Source: Phlebopus portentosus (Eukaryota > Basidiomycota > Agaricomycetes > Boletales > Boletinellaceae). Taken from it: a stretch of 64,000 nucleotides of DNA. The stretch lies in assembly GCA_037892935.1 (NCBI GenBank), contig JAYXKI010000010.1:1302001-1366000 (forward strand), given 5' to 3'. Shown in pieces: positions 1 through 10,557 of the stretch (positions are counted from its first letter, which is position 1; each line of letters starts with the position of its first letter). The translations under genes and the position numbers were made by a program. The notes beneath the pieces were generated by a model. That model was not told the DNA's origin. It searched no databases and saw nothing but the letters and a program-made list of their open reading frames with translations.

Positions 1-2
1 CT

Positions 3-350
3 CCTCTGAACACTTCCTATCGTCCGAACGACCGAGTTCCGGCCAATATGAATTACTCTCCTACCTATGCTCGCCCTCCTCCCGGTTCGTATGCTGAGCG
101 TGAGTATATCATCGCTTGAATTCACAATCACCCACCTGATAATACTGATATTGAGTATTATATAGCGACCGCGAAGCGCGGCTATGATTATGATCGAGAC
201 AGGGTTCCTGAGCGTGAGCACCAGCTCAGACACGGTGAATACAAGCGACGGCACAGCCGTGAAAATTACGAGACCTACGGGCAGCAAGACCCTCGACAAG
301 CTCATCAGGACGAGCATCATCGGAAACGTTGGTGGAAGGGAGAGTGGTAA
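3..350 (+). CDS. 3' end of an unknown gene (5' end outside window)
   Basis: The last two exons can be read: 3-99, then an intron 100-165 (GTGAGT...TATAG), then 166-350 ending in TAA. The C-terminal part is rich in Tyr, Pro, Arg, Glu, Gln and His, with segments such as RGYDYDRDR, and ends in KRWWKGEW. It looks like a low-complexity, charged tail and has no domain I recognise. The join keeps the frame across the intron, which supports it as real coding sequence. No function can be assigned without the missing 5' part. Confidence 0.55.
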
Positions 351-833
351 AGGGTCGGTGAAGATTCATTTCCTCTTTCTATCTGCACAGCTGTTTTGTT
401 ATGCTACATGCTACCGGCCCTTTTCTGTATTAACAGCTTCTCTTGCATCAACGTATTGTACTTGTGCTCTGCCGGTGTCTGGGTGGACGACCCTTCGGTA
501 CCTATGTTGCTTACCTTACAACAAAAGTATCCCTGCTTCTTCGAAACAAATTAGACTTGTGTATGTGTACATCAGAGTTGTTGTTCCACAATTGCAGTTG
601 TTTTCTTTTCGAAGAATTTAGACGAAATACTTCTACTTATCGTTATGTGATTCTTGATTGATATGCCGTGTTTTCAGCGCTGATGTTCTCAGGCGGGAAT
701 GTATGCCGCATACCTGTGCCATAATCAATGTTCCTTCTTTACTTCATCCCACACTGTAATCCATTTTCATCTGCCCATCTTCTCCTGGTCCTAGCCTAGC
801 AGGCAAAGAAACCTGTTGAGACCGTCCACTGCA
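351..833. other. Intergenic stretch, no gene seen
   Basis: Between the stop of the first gene and the ATG of the SH3 gene. It holds pyrimidine-rich sequence that may be 3' UTR plus promoter. The short open frames here have no splice or protein features. Confidence 0.4.
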
Positions 834-2081
834 ATGGTGTTTACGAATCTCGGACAACACGAGAAACAAGCGTTCTTCGATCTGCTAGACGAGTAAGCGA
901 GTTCTCTTCTTTTCGTGCGAAATACATCCCCCGCTGATCTAGTCCAAGATATTTCTCCTCGAGACCAGAGCTGTTCTCTAGCCTTGGTGGAACCGCATCA
1001 GGAGGCCAGGCGGTAGATGCAAATGGAACTCATGCAAATGCTGCTGCGTCGGCCGTGCATAAAGCACTCGCGTCCAACCCGGAAGCCACAGCTAATCTGA
1101 TTTCATCGGGATTGCGACATGGCTCACAGAGCAGTAGTGTGAAGAATAGCCCATTTGCCAGCGCGGTACGTTAATCCAGCTCATGGATTACGAATGAATC
1201 TGATGGACTCGAATTGCACACGATTATTAGGCATCGAACCCTGCCATCGCAAACTCAGTCGGGCGCGTTGCGGCGGCCTCGCTCGCATTCCAACATCGCA
1301 ACGCTAATAATGCATCTCCACCCGCTCCTCCAGCAACGCCTGCACGTAGCACGCCTCCACCTCCTCCCGCACCGCGCAGCATGCCTCCGGCACTTCCTCG
1401 CCGGACCTCTTCGACCTCGACATCTCCGCCGCAAGAATACGAACATGCACAAGAGGAGGAAGGATCTCCACCTCCTCCGCCTGGTCGTGCACCGATTCCG
1501 AAGAAGACAACTTCTGCGACCGGGCTTGTCACGAGGAAGGTGCGTCTCTGTACTTGCCTCAACCCCATTCGAAATTAATTTCAAAATATAATCATTAATC
1601 GATTCTGAAATCTATTCACTTCGCAGTCTATCGGTAACATAGATACATCTTCACTCGGTAGCTCGGTGCGCTCTATGGTGGTGAAGAGCAATGATAACAG
1701 GCCCGCAGCTCCGCCCGTACCGTCAACGATTCCGAAGCGCCAGCATAACTTTGCGCCGCCGCCCGCAAGAAGACTCACGTCGGATTCTCCTCCTGCTCCA
1801 CCTGCACGAGCGCCTCGCGCGCCGACACCGGAACCTGAGCCAGAACCGGAAGGAGAATGGGCGGAAGTGCTGTATGATTATGATAGCGGAGAAGCTGGTG
1901 ATCTTCCATTGCGCGAACACGCGCGCGTGAAGATTGTTTCTCGGGACTCGGAAGATTGGTATGCCTCCTCATGCAAATGCGAAATCAAAGTGCTCCTCTA
2001 ACCGCGACTTTCTATAGGTGGACTGGCGAGCTGAACGGCAAGACGGGATTATTCCCCGCTTCTTACGTCCGTGTATTATGA
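834..2081 (+). CDS. SH3-domain protein with proline-rich middle
   Basis: Five exons (834-892, 949-1165, 1231-1539, 1627-1958, 2018-2081) join without a break into a 326-aa protein. A short helical N-terminus (LGQHEKQAFFDLLDEYFSSR) is followed by an Ala/Ser segment, and then by long proline stretches (PPPPPAPRS, GSPPPPPGR, RPAAPPVPS). The C-terminus is a complete SH3 domain at about residues 268-324. It has the ALYDY-type motif (VLYDYDS), the WW pair (EDWWTGEL) and the closing GLFPASYV. Proteins of this shape are adaptors binding proline-rich partners, often at actin patches or endocytic sites. The actin role is inference; the SH3 call is secure. The last intron splits the Trp pair, as the frame requires. 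Confidence 0.88.
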
Positions 2082-2251
2082 TCTCTCTAAAATGTACAGA
2101 TGACCGTGCACGACGTAATCAACTGTGTTTCTAACCAAAGCAACCTCTTCTCTGAATCTGAGTCTTTCACTCAGTGGGACCTCTTATCACGCAGTTCACG
2201 ATACCATCACCTCGATTCTTTCAGATTTTCACAATACTCATCCGCGAATCC

Positions 2252-5200
2252 TCAAAGTGGCTCCTCGGATATCCATCTTGAAACCATCTTTAGTGCTTCT
2301 GCAGGTTTATCAAATGGAACCTAAGCGCAACGAAAGGTCGACCGACCAAAGGACGTAAATATACCGTCAAGGAACTCACCATGTGTCCGGCGCCGTACAA
2401 AGATGCGAACGTCAACGACCCCGCGCTTTTGGTGATTCCTGCGGCGTTTTCAGTAACATTATCACCCAGACCCCAAGCTCTCCACTCTGCCGCATTAAAC
2501 GCGTCCTTCCCTTCCCATTCGAGTTTCTCGACCCACATTCTGTTGGAAACCCAGTTACATATCCAATCGTACGTCCCTGCGTAAATCAACACGCGCACAT
2601 CGCGTGCTAGAAGCTCAGCAACGTACTGCTGTGTCGGGTGTGCAAACATATCCAGGTGCGATTCGAAACGAATGCCGATGTCGTCCGAACAGGAGGAGAA
2701 ATTCTGCGGAGCTGTGACTCCCAGTAGCAACCGGATGGAGGGCTGGTTGAGATACTCCTCTATGGCGGTGTCTTCTTTGTAACAGAGACTTTCCAGGCCT
2801 CCTTCGCATGTCTAGTGGCAAGTATAATTCAGTGTCATTGAATTCAACATTTAAGGCTCGCTTTGGCCGACCTTTGTCATGTCATACGGATTTAGACCTG
2901 ACAATCTTAGCATCAGCTTGAATGGCAAGACCGCGAAAAGAAATCCTTCACACCCGTAGCCAGATACCCCACGGATAGTTCTGAATGGCAGAAAAGATTG
3001 GCAGCGTTGCAGTTGATTTCGTCAAAGGTGTCGATACAGTTATCCGCTAATGCTTTCGTACATCGTGGCAACTGATATTCAATCTTTCATGGCAGAATAT
3101 CAAAAGTGTTTGGACTGGCGACGTACTGTTTGTCTCATCCGGACGCAGGCTGAGATTCTCCGTACTGGTGTCTCCAAGGAAGCAGTTCCACACTCCACAT
3201 CGACGCGACCAGAGTAAAATCTGTGTATGTATGAATTTTTACAGGTGAAGATCTTGTCCCAGACAGAATAACAAGAAACAGTTACGTTGAGATATCAGTA
3301 ACGCCATTTCCGATGAGCACGCTTTTCAGGTTGAGAGTGTCTCGACCCTCTGCTTTCGCGATAGCATTCTTGTCAACTATCTCGCTTGCGAACACGGGAA
3401 GGTATCTGCCCTGCAATTTAGAAGTAAGCTTAGCATCCTCCAGATCAGTCTTGAGAAGAACTTACACTATAGGACTCTCCAGCTAGATGTAGTCGACGTC
3501 CCTTGAACTGATTGAAAGTCTCAAAGAAAATGGAGACGAACGCCTGAACGTTTTTAGCCGCGTCTTCCGTCGTCTCAATCACTTCTCCATAATCTGCATA
3601 AGAAAACCCCACGCCAACACTGTTGTAAGTTTACTATCAGAAGGGTCACGTATTCATTGAGTAGGAGAGAATTATGTACGGCTGGTCAAGGAAGAAGATG
3701 TTAGTTTCGCTATTCCAGCTATACGGATTCCACATAGTGCCATTTGGCGACGATTTTGTCATGTCAATCTTGCATGGACCTACAGTGCGTATCACCTAAA
3801 CGCGGCAACTCAAGTCGCGTCAATTTCCCAACTTAACTCCACCTCCACAAATGCATATATGGTTTCAAAAACACTTGTAGTAGATAGAGGGAGTCCAATA
3901 TTATATAGTTACTTGGTCAAAATTTTATTATGAGGGGGGGGGGATTTTTTTCGAGACAAAAATTGAAACATCTTGGCAAAAGTATTAATAATCCGACCAA
4001 AAAAAGAAATTATCTAATCAAATGTCGATCATTCTTACTTATCGAGTTGTTGGAGGGCTTTACGGACCTCCTGGCAGGCAGGCACGCGTCGATGGGACTT
4101 GTACTTCTTTACTGCAAATGCCGCTTCGGCAAAATTAAGCCCTTTACTTTATTAGATTGATAAGATAGCGCATTTTTCTGGATAGGAAAGAAGCTCACCG
4201 GTATGCATCAGTATATCTCCAGCATTTCCGAAAGAAGTGACGGATCGTTTGAGTAGAGCACTGGTCTAGACACCAAGGCACAAGTTCCTTAGCTGTGGGG
4301 AACCTGCCATCATTGAGATCTCGATATCCTGAGGGAAGAATGTGTGAAACCCTAAGTAAACAAATACAGAAATAGAATAATGACTTACTAAATTTTGCGA
4401 AGCCCCAATACAACTCGATTGAGTTAAGTTCACAGTGAAATTTCGGCAGGAATAAACAAATATGTCCCTTCTCTTTGATAAACCTCTGGATCATCGGCTT
4501 CTCGAAACGAAAATCGTCCTGTAATGACAGAACTTTGCTTGCACAGCACCAGTCTGAACCAGACTCTTGGATCGGTTCCTCAGCGTCTTGAAAGTCCTTC
4601 TCCATTGCTTCGTCCTCATTGCCGACTTCTTCAGCCTCGGCAATTCTTGCTAAAGCGGCCTTCTTCTTCTGTGACATATTACAAACCTTGCAAGTGCCGA
4701 CGGGCTTCTTGCCGGTAAGTTCGCAAACCTTATCCCAAACGCCGGTCCGTTCGCGAAGAACCTGAAGCATGCCCTTCGCTTCTCCCTTCAGGGGCCCGTC
4801 TTCGAACACCATAGACTGTTCCTTGCCCCGGTACTCTGGTTCGCCGGGCTTCGGTAGCGGATTATTGAATGGAATAATAGTTTTTCGCATTTTTGCTTGT
4901 TTGCCGCCGGGCTTAGCTCCCATTTTGTGTACGTTAAGCGCGTCTGGAGCAAAGGCTTCGTGAGCAGAAGAACAGTCAAAGATCCAGACCCCTACGCAAT
5001 CGGGGTGCAAATATTCGAATATTATTATTGCATTTCTAAGTTGGGCAAGAAGCTGAGTCATATCCCATCATGAGTCGTGATTCTTGCCCGGAAATGTAAT
5101 AACTCGAGCGTCCAGAATGGGTAAGTGCTTTCCTTCGCCAGTAAGTCTTTCCAATTCTTCGGCACTCAAACTCAATCGCCCAGTCTTCGACTTCTCACAC

Positions 5201-7875
5201 AGGTAATCCGATACATGGATTGAGCGTCCATTACCCTTTTTTAGTAAGGGTTGTTGATCACCGGTAAGCCACACTTCTCTTCGTCGATCATTCACGTGGA
5301 AAATTGACTCATCCTGACAAATCAGGATATGCTCCCGCTCCCCTGGCCCCAAGATTAATGGGAGGGACTCCATTGTCTTTTCATTGTACTGACACATGTA
5401 CCTGTAGAATAGATCAAAAAATCAGGTAAATATAGAGAATAAAAATCGCAATTTATTTATGTACTTCTGATATTTTTCCAGTTCATCCAAAAAATTCTTT
5501 CGACTCTCAATCACATCCGCCCTCTCATGTCCATCAATGTACACGCCCTTTTTGGCAGTGTGGGGGGTATATCCAAGCTTGTGCAGCCACCGATAGACCG
5601 TTGGCATTGCTATTTTGGAACTCAAGTCCTTCGGAACGTCACTCGAGCTCAATTTCGGAATGATGTTATTGCTGATTTCCGCTCGCAACTTCGCTGGTCT
5701 GATCTCCCCAATCTCCTGGGAAACAAGATAAACTTTGATTTGATGACGGACAGCTTCGTTGTCTAACCAAGAAGCGTGCCGACTCCGTCTCCCGCGTTCG
5801 TAAGGAGGAAGCCGACCATGCTTCTTGAGGGAAATTGTATTGAACCGAATTCTTCGTGCGAAGTACCTGCCCTTTCCCATACGAGCGGCGACCTTCAAAC
5901 TGGCGGTTAGCCATGGGGTTCTGCATTTGGGGTGCTTCTCAAGGACCCTGTGGAGCTTAACGTAGTCGCCGACTGCCGTGAGATCCATTAGTGTTCGCAT
6001 CACCGCCCCAGTGGCTCGGAGGCGCCGTAAGTCCGTAATACTCTTCTTCACTAATTCCAATATGTCCCTTTCTTCTACTTCTTCTTCGGGGAATATTCTT
6101 TCCTCCATCACGCTAGCCGTACTGGAGCGCTCGATTGGACGTTCTGGTGGGTTCTCGGATCCAGGACACCGGAACACCACTTCAGGAGGCCGTTCCGATG
6201 CAGTGCAGTCGTTATTGTCTATTGTCTTGAGCTCTGCAACATCTGGTACTTCCGTCTCGTCCATGTATTCATCAGGATCAAACTTTGGTTTGTAAGTTTT
6301 AGGTAGAATTTCTCGGAATAAAATGTACTTACAAAATCTTCATTGAAATTTGTTTCTGGTGCTTCTTCCACCGTCAACTCGGCTCCTGCAAACATAGCCT
6401 GAACTTCTTGTTCCCATTCATTTGGTTCTTTGATCGTAAGCGTTAGATCGATGTCTGGGAAGCGCTCCAAGTTCCGGTCTTCTGGAATGGGGACCTTCTA
6501 TATTCCAAATTGAATTTATGTGCATATATTCGAATTTATGTATATCTTACTTGCTTCCCAAAAAAATAGTCCAGCTTTCTGTATTGTTTGGCGTGTTCTG
6601 AAAGGGCCCTGGCTTCTCTCTTTCATCTCCATTTTGTTGTTCTTGAGTCCTTCGTGTATACACCACGTAACAAACTGCCGGGATTCTATTTTACAAATGA
6701 ATATGCTGATTTGAAATAATATATTTGTGCAACGTACCGATATGGTTGACTTCTCCGTGGGTTTCAGCCGCTCCCTTAGTCCACACATGGCATCTTTGAG
6801 AAGCCCGTCCTCACTTTCGTAACCATCATCTTCTGACGCTTCGCAATTCCCAGATGTATCCTCGTCCGTCCGCTCCGAAGTAAAGGTCTTGCCGCCGGCA
6901 AACCTTCTTTGCTTTGCAATGCGAGATTTTGCATTTCCTGGAGGCATACCCACAGGAATAATATTCTGGGTTGCTTACAAGCCACGCAAAACAGTCCATA
7001 AATTTTTATTGAATTTCACGTGATTTTTTTTCCAACCAAAATTGAAACAGTCTTGGCATTTTTTCAAATTGCGAAAAATTGCATATTTTGCCTACTTTAT
7101 TGATAGATCCGCGAGATTTTTACAAAAAACTAAAATTTACGTGCTCGGCAGAGCTGCCGCGTCTAGGTGATACGCACTGTAGAAGCATTATGTGAATGAT
7201 CTAAATTCAAAAATCCTGAAACAAACAGTTTACCAAGCTCCATGAGCAGGCCTGAAGACGAAGAGCAACCAGGGCCTAAAATGCATTGAGCGCCTTGGGA
7301 ACGAGGATAGTATAGGTTATTCCATCCACACCTCCGTTTATCCACATCATAATGTCGTCTGTAGAGATTACCCTGGATTCAGCAGCTCAAGACATCAATA
7401 AATAAAGTGTTCTAACCTTCGTCGGGGTTCCGCCTACTCTCGAAGAAATAGAAGAACAAGTGCTTAGCGCCTTGGTCTACATCAAGATAGCCCGTATAAA
7501 CGCTTCAAAATGATAGCTTCTATAAATAAATCATATCGCGAAATATGACTTGATTGAAATTGCTTACTTGACTGTTGGGTCACAAAAATCCGACTTCTTT
7601 ATCCGAACTTGATGGTTCGGGAACCTAGGGTGCAAGAGAATAATGAAGGTTTCTGTGGATTGTACACTTGAAAGATGCATCATCGTAAAGTTAAACGGTG
7701 ATGAGATCTCAGGATGCATATTACTCGAATGGTCCCCAGGATACATGGCTTGTCTTCCAGTTGAGGCAAGGTACTCAGATTTTGCGTCATAGCTGTTAGA
7801 AAACGCTGTTTGACGAGCTTCAATGCTCGTCAAGCTACCCAAAGTAGCCAGAGATACCAACGAAGAGAACAGCAT
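2252..7875 (-). CDS. Serine carboxypeptidase (S10, carboxypeptidase Y type), left tandem copy, split by a transposon
   Basis: Twelve exons on the minus strand join to an intact 526-aa frame: 7875-7568, 7502-7417, 7359-7333, 7275-7234, 3779-3680, 3619-3466, 3410-3286, 3220-3127, 3071-2954, 2897-2872, 2811-2380 and 2320-2252. There is a signal-like N-terminus (MLFSSLVSLATLGSL), then the oxyanion-loop motif NGGPGCSSSSG. The nucleophile is Ser237 in GESYS, with Asp442 in AGTYDWICNW and His503 in GAGHMVP. Family members cleave C-terminal residues in the vacuole or secretory path. Odd points: the usual GESYG is GESYS, and the fourth intron (7233-3780) holds a 3397-bp DNA transposon whose TA target forms part of the splice acceptor. 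Without the insert this intron would be 55 nt. The frame is intact, but normal splicing of a 3.45-kb intron is doubtful in a fungus. Confidence 0.85.
3783..3811 (+). repeat. Left terminal inverted repeat of the transposon
   Basis: 29 bp starting CAGTGCGTATCACCTA. It is the inverted match of 7151-7179, with two A/G differences at repeat positions 17 and 26. Confidence 0.92.
4010..6953 (-). pseudogene. Transposase of the Tc1/mariner-like element (DDE superfamily), nonsense mutation
   Basis: Spliced minus-strand frames give an acidic N-terminus, a helix-turn-helix-like segment (PTVYRWLHKLGYTPH) and a DDE core. The core acidic residues are the Asp in LICQDESIF, the Asp in VWIFDCSSAHE and the Glu in FHCELNSIELYWG. 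About 186 residues separate the second Asp from the Glu, far more than the 34 of classic Tc1. That insert carries paired cysteines (GTCKVCNM, DWCCASK). This FHCELN...YWG type is common in mushroom genomes. A TGA at 5068-5070 interrupts the core just before the WDM motif, where relatives seem to have Trp. The end of the gene may also be frameshifted (VRKALQQLDK lies in another frame). The copy is probably inactive by itself but could be moved by a relative. Confidence 0.8.
7151..7179 (-). repeat. Right terminal inverted repeat of the transposon
   Basis: Reverse complement starts CAGTGCGTATCACCTA and matches the left repeat at 27 of 29 positions. It is followed by the second TA copy at 7180-7181. 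Confidence 0.92.
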
Positions 7876-8135
7876 GATGACATAGGACCGAGCGCCTATG
7901 GCTTAGATAACTACAATTTATGCGTTCCGTAATTAGCTTGAGGGAGGCACATGGTGGAAAGATAACAGTAAAATTAGAATCATTACGGACGTTGTTCCTT
8001 ACTTACGATCGAAAAGGCATGATCGGCACAGGGCGATCGGCAAAGTGTGATAGAGAACTTGACACTATTCCATGAGCACTGACCAGTCAATTATATTCTC
8101 CGTCTTTCAGATTTACGGTAGACTCGAGACAGCTT

Positions 8136-10341
8136 TTAAAGTGGTTTCTCGGATATCCATCTCGTAACCATCGCTAAAGCCTCTGCAGGTTTATCAAACG
8201 GAACCTACACGCAAAGTGGTTAGGTTAGCAATGTATCTGACAGCACTTTCAAAGAGCATACCATATGTCCAGCGCCGTAAACAGATGCATAGGTCAACAA
8301 TCCAGCACTTTTCGTAACACCCGCACCATTCTCTTCGTTGGCATCTTCACCTAATCCCCAGACTCTATATTCGCCGTCGTTGAACGCCTCCTTTTCTTCC
8401 CACTCCAGCTTCTCGACCCATTGCTTGTTCGAAACCCAGTTGCATGTCCAGTCGTATGTTCCTGCATAAATCAAAACGCGAACTCCGCGTGTGAGTAGTT
8501 CTGCGATGTACTGCTGAGTCGGGTGGGCGAATTTATCTGTGTGCGCTCTGAAGCCCCGTCCGACCTCGTTCGAGCAAGATGTGAAATTCTGCGGTGCTTT
8601 GACGCCGAGAAGCGACCGAGTTGCAGGCTGATTGAGGTACTCTTCGATAGCGGTATTTTCGTAGTAGCAAAGACTATCTCCGACGCACATCTGAAAGGGC
8701 ATTCAGTGACATCCCACTCATGCAAGTTTAAAAAATTAAAATAAATGTGGCTGACCTTAGACATATCATATGGGTTTCGTCCTAGGAATGGCTTAGAGAC
8801 ACAGAGAAAAAGTGCAATATTACCTTCCTCACCAAGCGCATGATAACGAGCACTAAGCTCGTCATCACAGAAATTAACAGCCGCGTTGCAGTCGATCTCA
8901 TCAAATGTGTCTATGCACGAGTCCTGCATTCTTTTCAAGCATCTTGGCAGCTGGTAGATGAAACAGTGTAAGTGGGACGCGGAATAAGCTATGCATATAC
9001 ATACCACTTGCTTCATCCGTACGCAGGTTGAGATACTTTGCAGCGGTGTGTCCAAGGAAGCCGTTCCGCATTCTACTTCGACGCGACCAGAATAAATCCT
9101 GTGCACAGATACCTAAAGTCTAAGGAATCAAGTGAGAGATGGCATGAAATATGAAAGTTTTACGTTGAAATATCGGTAACGCCATTGCCGATGAGTACAC
9201 TTTGGAGATTGATCGTGTTTCGACCTTCGGCCTCTGCGATAGCGTTTTGATCTACGATCTCGCTAGCAAAGACAGGAAGATATCTGCCCTGTACCACGTA
9301 TGCAATCAGTGTCTTCACTTTGTACTTAATGACACTCTTACACCATAAGATTCTCCTGACAAATGCAACCGGCGTCCCTTGAATTGAGAGAAAGTTTCAA
9401 AGAATATCGTGATGAATGCATGGACGTTCTTTGCTGCGTCTTCCGTCGTCTCGACCACTTCGCCATAGTCAGCATAAGAAAAGCCGACACCGACCCTGTC
9501 AGAGAGTTCAGAACTGTAACTTGCGTGATGTAGGAGAGAGGATACCAACGGTTGGTCAAGGAAGAAAATGTTAGCTTCGCTATTCCAGCTATACGGATTC
9601 CAGTTGGTGCCATTTGTAGAAGATTTGGTCATGTCAATCTGACATGGACCTAGAAAAGTTCCATAAATGAGCAAGGTTTAACTAACAAAAACAGTTTGAA
9701 AGACTTTACCAAGCTCCATGAGTAAACCCAATGACGACGAGCAACCAGGTCCTAGTCGCATAGTAAACCTTTAAGTACGGAGAATATCTGGACAGGCTCA
9801 GACCTCCGTTTATCCACATCATAACATCGTCTTAGCGAAATCAAGTCAATAATAAAGATACGACATAAATTAGCATCAATCGCACTCGCCTTCATCAGGG
9901 TTTCGTCTACTTTCAAAGAAGTAGAAGAACAAATGCTTGGCGCCTTGATCTACGTCAAGATAACCCGTATATACACTTCAATGTGATAAGTTCTATAAAG
10001 AAACTGGTCAGTGAATTATGATATGAGATTGCTCACTTGACAGTCGGGTCGCAGAAGTCCGTCTTTTTGATACGGACTTGATGACCCGGGAAGTCAGGAT
10101 GAACGAGCGTAGTGAAGACATCCGTAGACCGCATGCTTGAGAGATGCATAGTCGTGAAATTCATCGGGGTCTCCAACATAGAATACATGTTGAAATTGAC
10201 ACCAGGAGGGATAGCTTGCCTTCCGGTCATCGCAAAGTATTCGGCTCTAGCATTGTAGTCAGTGGACAACGCCGCTTGCCGGCCTGAAGCGCGTGCAATA
10301 CTGCCCAGGCCGACAACTAATGCGACTATCGAGAGCAACAT
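8136..10341 (-). CDS. Serine carboxypeptidase (S10, carboxypeptidase Y type), right tandem copy
   Basis: Twelve exons match the left copy one for one and give 527 aa: 10341-10037, 9975-9890, 9830-9804, 9751-9710, 9649-9550, 9495-9342, 9288-9164, 9098-9005, 8950-8824, 8781-8756, 8690-8262 and 8204-8136. The start was set at MLLSIVALVVGLGSIARA, a signal peptide aligned with the start of the other copy; a longer upstream frame is ignored. Conserved motifs are NGGPGCSSSLG, the nucleophile in GESYGGRYLP, the catalytic Asp in AGTYDWTCNW and the His in GAGHMVPFDKP. Disulphide-type cysteines are present. The second intron (9889-9831) begins with GC instead of GT. The gene is head-to-tail with the left copy, only about 260 bp apart, so a tandem duplication is clear. 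Expected to act in the vacuole or outside the cell. Confidence 0.93.
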
Positions 10342-10557
10342 GATGGCAAGAGCCTGAGAAAGGCGTCGGTAAGATATGGTAGCAATTAGTAGTGCACATG
10401 GTAGTTCGCGAAGATTAGCACGGAGTATCCAGGGGACCTTGGGATTGTCGGAAGTATTCCCTGCGACTTCTGACACCGCTAACTAGTACCTTTGTATCTA
10501 TAGGCTCATTATACAGAAGAATAAACAACTACAAGTCTACCAGTACTCCAGTTTATA

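Larger units (their letters stand above)
3783..7179 (-). mobile_element. Tc1/mariner-like DNA transposon, 3397 bp, TA target duplication
   Basis: The ends are 29-bp inverted repeats starting CAGTGCGTATCACCTA (3783-3811 and 7151-7179) that match at 27 of 29 positions. A TA dinucleotide flanks each end (3781-3782 and 7180-7181), the target duplication of IS630/Tc1/mariner elements. Inside, the minus strand carries a DDE transposase with at least one nonsense codon. Near the ends are two direct copies of a 20-nt AT-rich motif. The element lies in an intron of the carboxypeptidase gene, on the same strand as the host gene. The small number of TIR differences and the clean target duplication suggest a fairly recent insertion (inference). 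Confidence 0.9.

Noticed and set aside
8471..9106. 211-codon minus-strand frame overlapping the right carboxypeptidase
   Set aside because: It reads through two introns in the wrong frame; the spliced exons match the other copy one for one.
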